Source: an uncultured Alphaproteobacteria bacterium (GTDB taxonomy: Bacteria > Pseudomonadota > Alphaproteobacteria > Puniceispirillales > Puniceispirillaceae). Taken from it: a stretch of 29,989 nt of DNA. The stretch is taken from the NCBI GenBank assembly GCA_913064995.1, contig CAJYBL010000005.1, positions 1 through 29,989 of the forward strand, written 5' to 3'. Positions 1 through 7,979 of this stretch are shown here, one piece after another; the stretch's first letter is position 1, and each line of letters starts with the position of its first letter. The notes beneath the pieces were generated by a model. That model searched no databases, had not been told where the DNA came from, and saw only the letters and a program-made list of their open reading frames with translations. The translations under genes were made by a program, and so were the position numbers.

Positions 1-276
1 GAAGTCGTTGTTTAGTGCCTTTAGGAGAAAACATCATCCTGTCGAGAGCACCGTTATTCTGAGCAATTTTGTCTGAATAAGCAATCCGAATTAAAAAATA
101 AAACCTATACGTTATACAAATGTATTTATTTGCAAATTATATTTGTTATCAATTCTCGGCAATCCCATACTTAAATGCCAATAATTGGGTAAAGCAAGAG
201 TCTGTCGGTTGACTGATTTTCTGCATAGTCAAATGCAAGTCACTGATTCATTTGGATTATAAAGGGACTGTATCAC
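1..276. other. AT-rich non-coding region upstream of the peptide importer
   Basis: No gene of its own is supported here. Short open frames run in from the left edge (one stops at TGA 60-62, another at 74-76), so the first 60-75 bases could be the 3' end of a gene outside the window, but the 19-24 residues visible are too few to identify it. Bases 85-150 are very AT-rich and hold a perfect 10-bp palindrome ATTTGCAAAT (128-137). Bases 209-232 hold an inverted repeat listed separately. A TATAAA-like sequence at 258-263 could be a -10 element, but no convincing -35 partner is visible at the right distance. Confidence 0.5.
209..232. promoter_or_regulatory. Inverted repeat TTGACT-N12-AGTCAA, candidate operator
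   Basis: TTGACT (209-214) and AGTCAA (227-232) are exact reverse complements separated by 12 bases, about 60 bases upstream of the binding-protein start codon. The heptamer ACTGATT occurs at 212-218 and again at 242-248, exactly 30 bases apart, which is about three helical turns. This geometry would suit a dimeric transcription factor controlling the peptide importer. The half-site also resembles a -35 hexamer, so the site might simply overlap the promoter. No regulator gene is adjacent within the window. Confidence 0.3.
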
Positions 277-291
277 GAGGAGGAATTCGCA

Positions 292-1770
292 ATGAAAAAA
301 TACCTTATTGCAGCAACACTGATTGTGTTCGCTAGTGGCGGTGCAATCGCCGCGCCAAGCGGCACTTTCAAACAGGCCCATGAATATGGGTTTGGCGACA
401 AATCCAGCCTTGATCCGGCTTCACGCGGCCGTGTCATGCAGATTACTGAAAAGCTGATGAGCCGCCTTATCCGGCCGGATATGAAGGGGTCACCAAGCCC
501 AGATCTTGCCGTTTCATGGTCAGCAAATTCACAAGCCACCGAATGGACTTTGAAATTGCGCGATGGCGTTAAATTTCATGATGGCAGCGCCTTTGATTCT
601 GGCGATGTTATCTACACATTCAACCGTGTCCTGAATCCGGAAAATAAATCGCCAGCGCGATCCGCTATCAAGATGATTGAAAAGATGGAAGCGCCAGACA
701 AATCAACAATAACCTTTAAACTGTCGACACCATTTGCCGATTTACCACTTCAACTGATGGATTACCGCTTGCGGATTATCCCAGAGGGATCAGGCGACAG
801 CATCGCGGCATCAGGCATTGGCACTGGCCCGTTCAAGTTGGTGAAATTTGACGCTGCTGGCACTACCAAGCTTGAAGCCAATATGGATTATTGGGAAGGT
901 GCGCCAGGCGTTGCAAAGATGGAAATCATCGGCATTGGTGATGGTCAGGCACGCTTGCAAGCTTTGCTTGGCGGCCAGATTCACTTTGAGGACAAGGTGA
1001 CCAATCAGCAAAAGCCTATGTTTGCCAGCAATAATAAATTCAAAATGATGGAAGTGCCGACCGGTAATTGGCGCGGTCTGGTGTTCCGTACTGATGTTGC
1101 TCCTTTTAGCGACATCCGTGTTCGCCAAGCGGTTCGTATGGCGGCAGACCGTGGTGAGCTGGTCAAGCTTATCATGGGCGGATCGGCCACGATTGCCTGT
1201 GACACGCCTGTAAAGCCTGATGACCAATATCGCGCTGATATTAAATGTCCGCAAGATATTGCTGGTGCAAAAAAACTTCTGAGCGAAGCGGGTTTTGCCA
1301 ACGGTATTGATGTGGATGTCTATGTGGCAACATTGGAACCAACTTGGCCAACCCTTGCTGAGGCCTATCAGCAGCAGGCCGCAAAGGCGGGTATCCGGGT
1401 GAATATCAAACAGGTACCATCCGATGGATATTGGAAAGATACATGGATGCAAAAGCCAGTTTCGGCAACACGCTGGAACGAGCGTCCAGCCGACTCGGCC
1501 TTGCATGAAATCTATCTTTCAACAGCAAAATGGAACGAATCCTATTATAAAGATGCTGATTTTGATGCCCTTCTGGGCAAGGCACGCCGTGAGTTGAATT
1601 TTGACAAACGCCGCGCGCTTTATGTTCAGGCACAAGAGCATCTTTACCAAACCGCTGGCACATTGATTCCTTATCATGTGTCCAAGCTTTATGTGATGGG
1701 TGCCAATGTTAACGGCATTGATGCGGTAGAAAACCATTCTATCCGTTGGCATAAAGTAACGGTCAAATAA
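292..1770 (+). CDS. Peptide ABC transporter substrate-binding protein (family 5, DppA/OppA-like)
   Basis: This 492-residue protein should be the periplasmic binding protein that captures dipeptides or oligopeptides and delivers them to the permeases encoded just downstream. A clear Sec signal peptide opens it: MKK, a hydrophobic stretch to about residue 20, and a likely cut after AIA. Family 5 features follow, including the LAVSW and LRDGVKFHDGS segments, a DVIYTFNRVL segment near residue 105, and GTGPFKLV near 180. Length fits the family. The start is supported by a strong ribosome site GAGGAGGA (277-284), 7 bases upstream. A terminator lies between it and the permease genes. Two cysteines (TIACDTP and IKCPQD) may form a disulfide. 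The true ligand (peptide, nickel, glutathione, other) cannot be read from sequence alone. Confidence 0.88.
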   Translation: MKKYLIAATLIVFASGGAIAAPSGTFKQAHEYGFGDKSSLDPASRGRVMQITEKLMSRLIRPDMKGSPSPDLAVSWSANSQATEWTLKLRDGVKFHDGSAFDSGDVIYTFNRVLNPENKSPARSAIKMIEKMEAPDKSTITFKLSTPFADLPLQLMDYRLRIIPEGSGDSIAASGIGTGPFKLVKFDAAGTTKLEANMDYWEGAPGVAKMEIIGIGDGQARLQALLGGQIHFEDKVTNQQKPMFASNNKFKMMEVPTGNWRGLVFRTDVAPFSDIRVRQAVRMAADRGELVKLIMGGSATIACDTPVKPDDQYRADIKCPQDIAGAKKLLSEAGFANGIDVDVYVATLEPTWPTLAEAYQQQAAKAGIRVNIKQVPSDGYWKDTWMQKPVSATRWNERPADSALHEIYLSTAKWNESYYKDADFDALLGKARRELNFDKRRALYVQAQEHLYQTAGTLIPYHVSKLYVMGANVNGIDAVENHSIRWHKVTVK

Positions 1771-1797
1771 TTGGACCCGCTCATCTAAACATGATGG

Positions 1798-1840
1798 GGC
1801 CAGCTTGATGGCGTAACACGCTGTAGAGCTGGCCTTTTTT
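1798..1840 (+). terminator. Rho-independent terminator between binding protein and permeases
   Basis: GGCCAGCT (1798-1805) pairs perfectly with AGCTGGCC (1827-1834) and is followed at once by six T residues (1835-1840). The loop contains a second small stem, GCG (1811-1813) with CGC (1819-1821). It starts 28 bases after the binding-protein stop codon and ends 37 bases before the permease start. Inside an apparently co-directional transporter operon, such a hairpin usually makes most transcripts end after the binding protein and lets a fraction read through. Confidence 0.75.
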
Positions 1841-1877
1841 ATGCGAACCGAACCAACAAGCAAAAGGTGGATGCGTT

Positions 1878-2837
1878 GTGCTTTTCATGCTGATAAGACG
1901 AGTTTTACTTGGTGGCGTGACGGTATGTATTGTGTCCCTCATCATTTTTGCTGGTGTTGAGATGCTTCCAGGCGATGCCTGCACCCAGTTTCTTGGTGAA
2001 TATCAGGCGGATGAAGAGCTTCTCGCTCAATGCCGCAAGGATCTTGATCTAAATCGGCCGCCAATTGACCGCTTTGCCGAATGGACACAGGGCGCTATTA
2101 CTGGCGATCTTGGTCTTGCCGCCGATGGCACAACCAAAATCAGCACAATTGTCGGCGACCGGCTGAAAAATTCTCTCCTTCTTGCTTTCTTGGCTATGGC
2201 TGTGGGCATTCCGCTGGCGCTGTTTCTTGGTGTTGTCAGTGGGCTATGGCGTGACCGCCTTCCCGATATAATCGCGTCAACTCTGGCTATTTTTGCCATG
2301 ACCATTCCTGAATTTGTTTCGGCAACATTACTTATCCTTGTGCTCAGCGTCTGGCTTGGCTGGCTGCCCGGCATTGTCCTGACTTCGGCAGCGGCACCCG
2401 CAAGTGAATTCTTTCCTGAAATCTTGCTGCCGATGATCGTTTTATCCTTTGTGATGTGCGCTCATATTATGCGCATGGTGCGCTCATCAGTTATCGATGT
2501 GATGGCCAGCGACTATGTTCAAATGGCAACTTTGAAAGGCGTTCCCTATTGGCAGATGGTGTTTCGGCATGCGCTTCCTAACGCGTTATTGCCGGCGATC
2601 AATGTTGTGGCATTGACCATCGCTTGGTTGCTTGGCGGTGTTGTTGTGATCGAAGTCGTTTTCAATTATCCCGGCCTTGGACGGTTGATGATCGATTCAA
2701 TTTCTGACCGAAACTTGCCAGTTGTGCAGTCAATCGCACTGATCGTTGCCAGCGTCTATGTATGTGTGAATCTGGCAGCCGATCTATTGACGATGATTGC
2801 CAATCCCAAACTTCGCACGATGTATATGAGAAAATAA
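1878..2837 (+). CDS. Peptide ABC transporter permease, DppB-like
   Basis: This 319-residue inner-membrane protein is one half of the channel of the peptide importer. It has the DppB layout: a first membrane helix at about 10-28, then the periplasmic PGDACTQFLGEY segment, where family members place a PGDP motif, and five more hydrophobic segments. The cytoplasmic EAA-type coupling loop reads DYVQMATLKGVPYWQMVFRH, followed by ALPNALLP, which contacts the ATPase. I chose the GTG at 1878 because AAAGGTGG (1863-1870) sits 7 bases upstream; an in-frame ATG at 1887 is the alternative. The stop overlaps the next start by one base (TAATG), indicating translational coupling. Confidence 0.88.
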   Translation: MLFMLIRRVLLGGVTVCIVSLIIFAGVEMLPGDACTQFLGEYQADEELLAQCRKDLDLNRPPIDRFAEWTQGAITGDLGLAADGTTKISTIVGDRLKNSLLLAFLAMAVGIPLALFLGVVSGLWRDRLPDIIASTLAIFAMTIPEFVSATLLILVLSVWLGWLPGIVLTSAAAPASEFFPEILLPMIVLSFVMCAHIMRMVRSSVIDVMASDYVQMATLKGVPYWQMVFRHALPNALLPAINVVALTIAWLLGGVVVIEVVFNYPGLGRLMIDSISDRNLPVVQSIALIVASVYVCVNLAADLLTMIANPKLRTMYMRK

Positions 2838-3721
2838 TGACCGTATCTTCCACCAGCCATCAGCAGGAACATGGTCGTTTTATTACGGTTATGAAGGATA
2901 TTCTGGCACGACCATCAGGGCGTATCGGCCTGACTTTGGTGCTTTTTCATATTCTGCTCGCACTGCTAAGCCCCTTGATTGCGCCATATGATTTCAAATT
3001 GCAGAACTCAAGCTTGATGTTAAGTCCGCCGTCCAGCGAACATTGGCTTGGCGCTGATCATCTGGGGCGGGATATCTTGTCACGCACTCTGATGGGTGGG
3101 CGTGAGGCCTTGCTTGTGACCGGCATTGCAACACCGCTTGCTGTGATCTGGGGCGGGTTTATTGGCATTTTATTTGGGCTTGTCGGTGGCCGTGTTGATG
3201 AAGTGCTGATGCGGATCGTCGATGCGTTCTTGTCATTACCATGGATTCTAAAAATGCTGGTCTTGATTGTCACCTTCGGCACTGGTATTGGCGTTTTGAT
3301 CCCAACCTTGACGTTCTTTTATGGGATCCCGGTGATACGCGTTGCCCGCGCTGCAACACATGATATCATCGCGCGCGATTTTGTTTGGGCGGCAAAGGCG
3401 CGAGGCCATAGCCGGATCAGCATTATCTGGCGCGAACTTCTGCCCAATGTTCTTGATACATTGATGGTTGAAGGTGCTATGCGCTGGTCATGGATGTTAC
3501 TTGCCTTTTCCTCACTTTCCTTTCTTGGCTTTGGCGTGTCGCCGCCAACCCCTGATTGGGGATTGATGATTTCGGATGCGCGCGGCTTTATGTCCTTTGC
3601 CCCATGGGGTGTGATCGCACCGGTCATTGGCCTGTCATCACTGATTATTGGCATAAACCTGTCTGCCGATGCCTTGGCCAAGGCGCTTGGTATTGACCGC
3701 GCACAAAAGGCACCGATGTAA
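2837..3721 (+). CDS. Peptide ABC transporter permease, DppC-like
   Basis: This is the second channel subunit, 294 residues. The open frame extends upstream to 2762, but the ATG at 2837 (MTVSSTSHQQ) overlaps the dppB-like stop by one base and gives the usual DppC length. It shows the DppC pattern: a long cytoplasmic N-terminus, a first helix near residues 30-50, the periplasmic segment with HWLGADHLGRDILSRTLMGG, which is strongly typical of DppC/OppC, and a coupling loop ARDFVWAAKARGHS followed by RELLPNVLD. GFGVSPPTPDWGLMI near the C-terminus is also family-typical. It should pair with the preceding permease and use the fused ATPase encoded one base downstream. Confidence 0.9.
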   Translation: MTVSSTSHQQEHGRFITVMKDILARPSGRIGLTLVLFHILLALLSPLIAPYDFKLQNSSLMLSPPSSEHWLGADHLGRDILSRTLMGGREALLVTGIATPLAVIWGGFIGILFGLVGGRVDEVLMRIVDAFLSLPWILKMLVLIVTFGTGIGVLIPTLTFFYGIPVIRVARAATHDIIARDFVWAAKARGHSRISIIWRELLPNVLDTLMVEGAMRWSWMLLAFSSLSFLGFGVSPPTPDWGLMISDARGFMSFAPWGVIAPVIGLSSLIIGINLSADALAKALGIDRAQKAPM

Positions 3722-3722
3722 A

Positions 3723-5735
3723 ATGCCACAAAGTTCATTCATTGACATAAAGAATCTCTCAGTTGGCTATACCAGCCGAAACGGCAAAATTATTCCGGTT
3801 CTGCGTGATGTAAATCTAAGCATTACCAGAGGTGATAGTATTGGGCTTGTTGGGGAAAGCGGATCGGGGAAAAGCACCTTGGCGCTGGCAGCAATGGGGT
3901 ATTTTAAACGTGGGCTTCATGTGATTTCAGGACAGGTTCAGTTTGACGGGATCGACATGCTGAATATCGAGCGCAATGCCCTGCAACGCCTTCGTGGGGG
4001 TCGGCTTGCGCTGATCCCACAAAATTCAGGCCAGTCCTTGACCCCGAATTTGCGCATTGGACAGCAGATCAGCGAAGCTTTGCGCCTGCATGGCGATCTT
4101 CCGGCAACCAGTTTTGACGTCGGTGTTATTGATCTTTTGAGTCAAGTTCGCCTTCCAGATCCGGTTGGGCTTACCGATCGCTATCCGCATGAATTATCCG
4201 GCGGCCAGCAACAACGGGTAGCCATTGCAATGGCGCTTGCGAGCAACCCCGAGGCGTTGCTTCTTGACGAGCCAACCACCGGTCTTGATGTCACCACGCA
4301 AGCCCATATTATGGAGCTGCTTCGCGATTTGGCGAAAGACCGAAATCTTGCGATGCTGTACGTCAGCCATGATCTTGGCGCAATCGCACGCGTCTGCAAC
4401 AAAGTCATGGTGATGTATGCTGGTGAAACCGTTCTGACTGGTAGCGCGAAGCAGGTGCTTTTATCGCCGCGTCACCCCTATGCACATGGTCTGCTGGTAT
4501 CAATACCACGGCTAAATGAAGCCAGCCTGCCGCAGGCGCTGGACGGGCGACCACCAATGCCAAGCGAAACCATTACGGGCTGCGCTTTTGCTGATCGGTG
4601 CAAGCTGGCTGATCAAACCTGCCACAAATCACCGCCGCCATTGAATCATCTTGAAACTGGCGAGGCGGTTCGCTGTTTTCATCATGACCAGATCGGCCAG
4701 CTCAATCAAAAGACGGAAAAATCAGCAAGGTCAAATCCCACTGCCGCGGATAAGGGTACTGCACTTTCACTTGCCAATCTGGCGGTTAGCTATAGCCAAC
4801 CCGGACTTTTGTCAAAGCTGTTTGCACCGCAAGACACTCCGCCAAGCACCGTAGACCGGATCACGATTGACATAAAAAAGGGCGAAACATTGGGGCTGGT
4901 TGGCGAGAGCGGCAGCGGTAAGTCAACCATCTTGAAAACCATTGCCGGAATGGTGCCAGCTCAATCAGGCAACATCATTTTGAACCAGGCCGAAAGATTG
5001 GACATGATGGTTGAAAAACGGCCAGCAGCCCATCTTCGTCAAGTGCAAATCATCTTTCAGAACCCTGATGATAGCCTTAATCCGCGTCATACGGTTGCTC
5101 AGGTTCTGGCGCAGCCGCTTCGTCTCTATTACGGGCTTTCCGGCACGCCCCTTCGCGACCGAAGCATCGACATCCTCGAACAGGTTCGGCTTGGCGAACA
5201 TTATCTCGAACGCCTTCCAAGCCAGCTTTCGGGCGGTGAAAAGCAACGTGTTGCAATCGCCCGCGCTTTTGCTGCAGACCCGGAAATCATTCTTTGTGAT
5301 GAAGTGACATCGGCACTTGATGTATCGGTACAGGCGGCGGTGCTTGATCTTCTAGATGTGTTGAAACGGCAAGACGGAACAACCTATATATTCGTGTCAC
5401 ATGATCTTGCTGTGGTGAAGGCAATTTCAGACCGGGTAGCCGTTTTATATCAGGGTCGCATTTGTGAAATTGGCCCTGTTGCTGCGGTTTATTCGGCGCC
5501 TTTCCATCCCTATACTGATGCGCTTCTTGGGGCGGTGCTGGAACCTGATCCAGATGTTGCGCCACGCCTGACGGCTGATGATGTGGTTGAATTATCACCA
5601 CCGAAAACAGGTTGCCCGTTCCAGCGCCGATGCCCACGCAAGCTTGGTAGCATCTGCGAAACCGATATACCCACTGCACAGGAAATCGCACCAGGACATG
5701 TCATCCATTGCCATATTCCGCAGCTTGATCTGTAA
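3723..5735 (+). CDS. Fused dual ATP-binding protein of peptide importer (DppD-DppF fusion)
   Basis: One 670-residue chain carries both ATPase domains that power the importer; in many operons these are separate DppD and DppF genes. In the first domain, Walker A GESGSGKS is at 44-51, the ABC signature LSGGQQQR at 158-165, Walker B LLLDEP near 179-184, and YVSHD supplies the H-loop. The second domain repeats this with GESGSGKS at 394-401, LSGGEKQR at 502-509, IILCDEV at 522-528 and FVSHD near 557-561. Each domain ends with the cysteine-rich oligopeptide/dipeptide C-terminal motif (CAFADRC near 287; CPFQRRC near 631). All catalytic motifs are intact in both halves, so both sites should hydrolyse ATP. 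The ATG at 3723 follows the permease stop by one base; an upstream in-frame start at 3669 would overlap dppC and lacks support. Confidence 0.92.
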   Translation: MPQSSFIDIKNLSVGYTSRNGKIIPVLRDVNLSITRGDSIGLVGESGSGKSTLALAAMGYFKRGLHVISGQVQFDGIDMLNIERNALQRLRGGRLALIPQNSGQSLTPNLRIGQQISEALRLHGDLPATSFDVGVIDLLSQVRLPDPVGLTDRYPHELSGGQQQRVAIAMALASNPEALLLDEPTTGLDVTTQAHIMELLRDLAKDRNLAMLYVSHDLGAIARVCNKVMVMYAGETVLTGSAKQVLLSPRHPYAHGLLVSIPRLNEASLPQALDGRPPMPSETITGCAFADRCKLADQTCHKSPPPLNHLETGEAVRCFHHDQIGQLNQKTEKSARSNPTAADKGTALSLANLAVSYSQPGLLSKLFAPQDTPPSTVDRITIDIKKGETLGLVGESGSGKSTILKTIAGMVPAQSGNIILNQAERLDMMVEKRPAAHLRQVQIIFQNPDDSLNPRHTVAQVLAQPLRLYYGLSGTPLRDRSIDILEQVRLGEHYLERLPSQLSGGEKQRVAIARAFAADPEIILCDEVTSALDVSVQAAVLDLLDVLKRQDGTTYIFVSHDLAVVKAISDRVAVLYQGRICEIGPVAAVYSAPFHPYTDALLGAVLEPDPDVAPRLTADDVVELSPPKTGCPFQRRCPRKLGSICETDIPTAQEIAPGHVIHCHIPQLDL

Positions 5736-5760
5736 TTTTGCCGTTTAAGAGGCTCATTAA

Positions 5761-6486
5761 ATGACCCAAAATCTTCGCGCTTTATTGGCACCGACAGGCA
5801 GGCTTCGGGTAGGCATAAACATGGCTAATTTCCTGCTGGTAACAGGCCAGCGCCCCGATGGCACACCAGATGGGGTTTCGCCTGATCTTGCCCGCCAGAT
5901 TGCCCATAAACTCGATGTGCCTTGTGACTTCATCTGTTTTGAAAATCCTGGCCAATTGGCTGATAGCGTTAATGATAATATTTGGGATATTGGCAATATT
6001 GCTGTTGAGCCTGCCCGTGCTAAACATATTGCCTTCACGCGGCCCTATGTTCAGATCGATGCCAATTTCATGGTTCACAAGAATGACGCCTATCGCACGA
6101 ATGCCGAAATCGATCAGCACGGCATTTCCATCGCCGCCTATGGACGCAGTGCCTATGATCTCTGGCTGACAAGCAATTTCACGAATGCCAAAATGATACG
6201 AACACCGACAATTGCGGCATCGCATGAATTATTCAAATCTGGGGGCGCGAATGTTCTAGCGAGCTTGAAGTCAAAATTATTGGATGAGATTACCACAGGC
6301 AGCGACTACCGGATCATTGAGCCACCTTTCACAAGTGTTCTGCAAGCCTGCGGCGTCGCCAAGACCAAACAAACAGCCGTTGCGTTTCTAAATAATGTTA
6401 TTGGCGAGTTAATTGCGAACGGGGATCTTCAAAACTCACTTGATCAACATCATGTTGCGGCCGAACTAACGATACCACCGCGATAG
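5761..6486 (+). CDS. Family 3 substrate-binding-protein-like protein lacking a signal peptide
   Basis: This 241-residue protein resembles the periplasmic amino-acid-binding fold (SBP_bac_3). LAPTGRLRVGINMAN near residues 8-23 matches the family's usual opening beta strand. GVSPDLARQIAHKL near 38-51 is the typical first helix, and the DIGNIAVEPARAKHIAFTRPY segment near 77-97 matches the family's ligand-contact region. Unlike the gene at 292, it has no hydrophobic signal sequence and the mature-like fold starts almost at once. AAGAGG (5747-5752) lies 8 bases before the ATG, so the start is well supported and no secreted form is evident. It follows the transporter ATPase by 25 bases and probably shares its transcript. 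It may act in the cytoplasm as a sensor or enzyme-like protein, but that is inference. Confidence 0.72.
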   Translation: MTQNLRALLAPTGRLRVGINMANFLLVTGQRPDGTPDGVSPDLARQIAHKLDVPCDFICFENPGQLADSVNDNIWDIGNIAVEPARAKHIAFTRPYVQIDANFMVHKNDAYRTNAEIDQHGISIAAYGRSAYDLWLTSNFTNAKMIRTPTIAASHELFKSGGANVLASLKSKLLDEITTGSDYRIIEPPFTSVLQACGVAKTKQTAVAFLNNVIGELIANGDLQNSLDQHHVAAELTIPPR

Positions 6487-6488
6487 GC

Positions 6489-6508
6489 GGCCTGATCATT
6501 GCCAGGCC
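6489..6508 (+). terminator. Hairpin after the transporter operon, weak terminator
   Basis: GGCCTG (6489-6494) pairs with CAGGCC (6503-6508) around an 8-base loop, two bases after the stop codon of the preceding gene. No T-run follows, so it may only protect the mRNA end or assist Rho-dependent ending. The remaining bases to 6695 hold only a 63-codon open frame with no visible ribosome site or family resemblance, which I do not treat as a gene. Confidence 0.3.
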
Positions 6509-6695
6509 TATGCCTATTACCCAAGAACAAGCATGTTTATCGCAAATATTATCCGTGGGCGTAACGCTTCAGATAAACGCAACAAACCATAGCGCAATAT
6601 TTATGGCTTTTGACGCGACATCAACAAATCAATTCCACGCTGAAACCTTGTCGATAGCTACGCCAATCAGATGCGGTGGCATAATGCTTGCCGGG

Positions 6696-7952
6696 CTATG
6701 AATCATGTTTGATAAGCAGGCTTGTCCCGGCTGGCCGCTGCCAAACCAAAGTGGCAAATTCATCACAAGCGGGGCAGAAAGCCTGCCAATCATCATGCCT
6801 GCTTTTGCAAGATGTGCAGTGCCATAGTGAATTGGCCTCTTCCTCACCGCCATCAAGATCGCGCGCCGCGTTGAGTAATCTTTCAGCCTCACCATCAAGA
6901 CCCGCATCGCGTGCCTGTTTGGCAACCAGATAATGGGCTGTTTTCTGTTGGGTTGACTCAATCTGTGCCACCAACTTGGCCAGCTTTGCTATAAATTGGC
7001 CATCATTACTTTTCCATGCCACCTTTAGCCTTGTTGCAATGCTGTCATGGGGGTGAATTTTGAACGCTTTTTCCATAATTTTTGCTGCGCGCCCATGAGC
7101 TTTGTCATCAAGATAATGATCAGCGAGCATGGTCACGGCTGGAAGGAATCCTGGGTCAATCTTTAACGCTGTCAAAAGCTCTTTATCGGCTGATTTGCGA
7201 TCACCCTCCAGCAATTCACCAGCTTTTAAAAAATGCAACGCGCAACGCTGACGCGTGATAAGCGCCAATTGATCTGGTGCTGTTTTTGATTTGGTTTTTT
7301 TCTGCTGGCGCGCCATCACGTCCAACGCCGGAAGCGCCGCGTTCCAATCATTGCGGCGAGTCTCCAGCTTGAAAAGATGGTCAGCCGCCAGCACCGAATT
7401 TGGCTTGAGCGCCAGCGCAGCTTTTGCCGATTTGCGAGCCTTGATCGGATCATGATCATCAAGCGCCAATCGCATTAACCCGATCTGGCCAAGAAAGGCT
7501 GTTTCGCGATCATCCAGAATTGAGGTGAAATAACGTCGCGCTGCTTGGTGATCACCTGCAAGATGCGCTGCTTGCGCCACCAAAAGACCGGTGAGTTTTG
7601 GTTCTTTCAACAAGCGCTCAGCGCGGCTGGCATGTTTGCGCGCCTCGGCCGGTTCGCCTGCTGATACCGCCATTAACCCCAATGTCAGCGCACGATGGCC
7701 AGCATCGTCACGGCGTTGACGAAGCCGTCCGCCAAGCCAGCGCGGCATCGCGCGGATGGCGCGCAAGAGCCGATCAAAAAACACCAGAATAAGCGCAAAG
7801 ATAACAATCAGCGCAACAGCCAGACTTGTTGGCAATTCCATGCGCCAGCCAAGCCATTCGATCTGCACCGCCCCTGGCTGGCTGGCAAGCCAGCTTGCCG
7901 CGGCGGCGGCGGCAATGACGATCGTAAACAGAATCAGAAGCTTTTTAAACAT
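6696..7952 (-). CDS. hemY: HemY-like TPR membrane protein with C-terminal zinc ribbon
   Basis: This 418-residue protein is of the HemY N-terminal/TPR type found at the end of proteobacterial heme gene clusters; it is not the HemY protoporphyrinogen oxidase of Gram-positive bacteria. Two hydrophobic segments (about 1-22 and 42-62) anchor it in the inner membrane with a short periplasmic hairpin. The cytoplasmic part is helical and TPR-like, with repeated A/G/L spacing such as MAVSAGEPAEARKHASRAER. The C-terminus has a four-cysteine ribbon, C379-x2-C382 and C393-x2-C396, flanked by tryptophans, similar in style to the rubredoxin-like tail of LapB. It lies 27 bases downstream of the mitofilin-like gene. 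The biochemical role of this family in heme synthesis is unsettled. Confidence 0.82.
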   Translation of the reverse strand: MFKKLLILFTIVIAAAAAASWLASQPGAVQIEWLGWRMELPTSLAVALIVIFALILVFFDRLLRAIRAMPRWLGGRLRQRRDDAGHRALTLGLMAVSAGEPAEARKHASRAERLLKEPKLTGLLVAQAAHLAGDHQAARRYFTSILDDRETAFLGQIGLMRLALDDHDPIKARKSAKAALALKPNSVLAADHLFKLETRRNDWNAALPALDVMARQQKKTKSKTAPDQLALITRQRCALHFLKAGELLEGDRKSADKELLTALKIDPGFLPAVTMLADHYLDDKAHGRAAKIMEKAFKIHPHDSIATRLKVAWKSNDGQFIAKLAKLVAQIESTQQKTAHYLVAKQARDAGLDGEAERLLNAARDLDGGEEEANSLWHCTSCKSRHDDWQAFCPACDEFATLVWQRPAGTSLLIKHDS

Positions 7953-7979
7953 GATCTAAATGCAATCCAGCTCTTGGCA

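Noticed and set aside
811..1506. Long open frame (231 codons) on the - strand inside the binding-protein gene
   Set aside because: It is antisense to a clear family 5 binding protein with signal peptide and strong ribosome site. Its own translation shows no domain and is rich in Cys/His/Arg in a way typical of shadow frames.
2762..2836. Upstream extension of the DppC-like gene
   Set aside because: It overlaps the end of the DppB-like gene by 75 bases; the TAATG-coupled ATG at 2837 gives normal length.
6510..6701. 63-codon open frame on the + strand between the transporter operon and hemY
   Set aside because: No ribosome site, no recognisable family, and its end overlaps the hemY 3' end. It may be chance.
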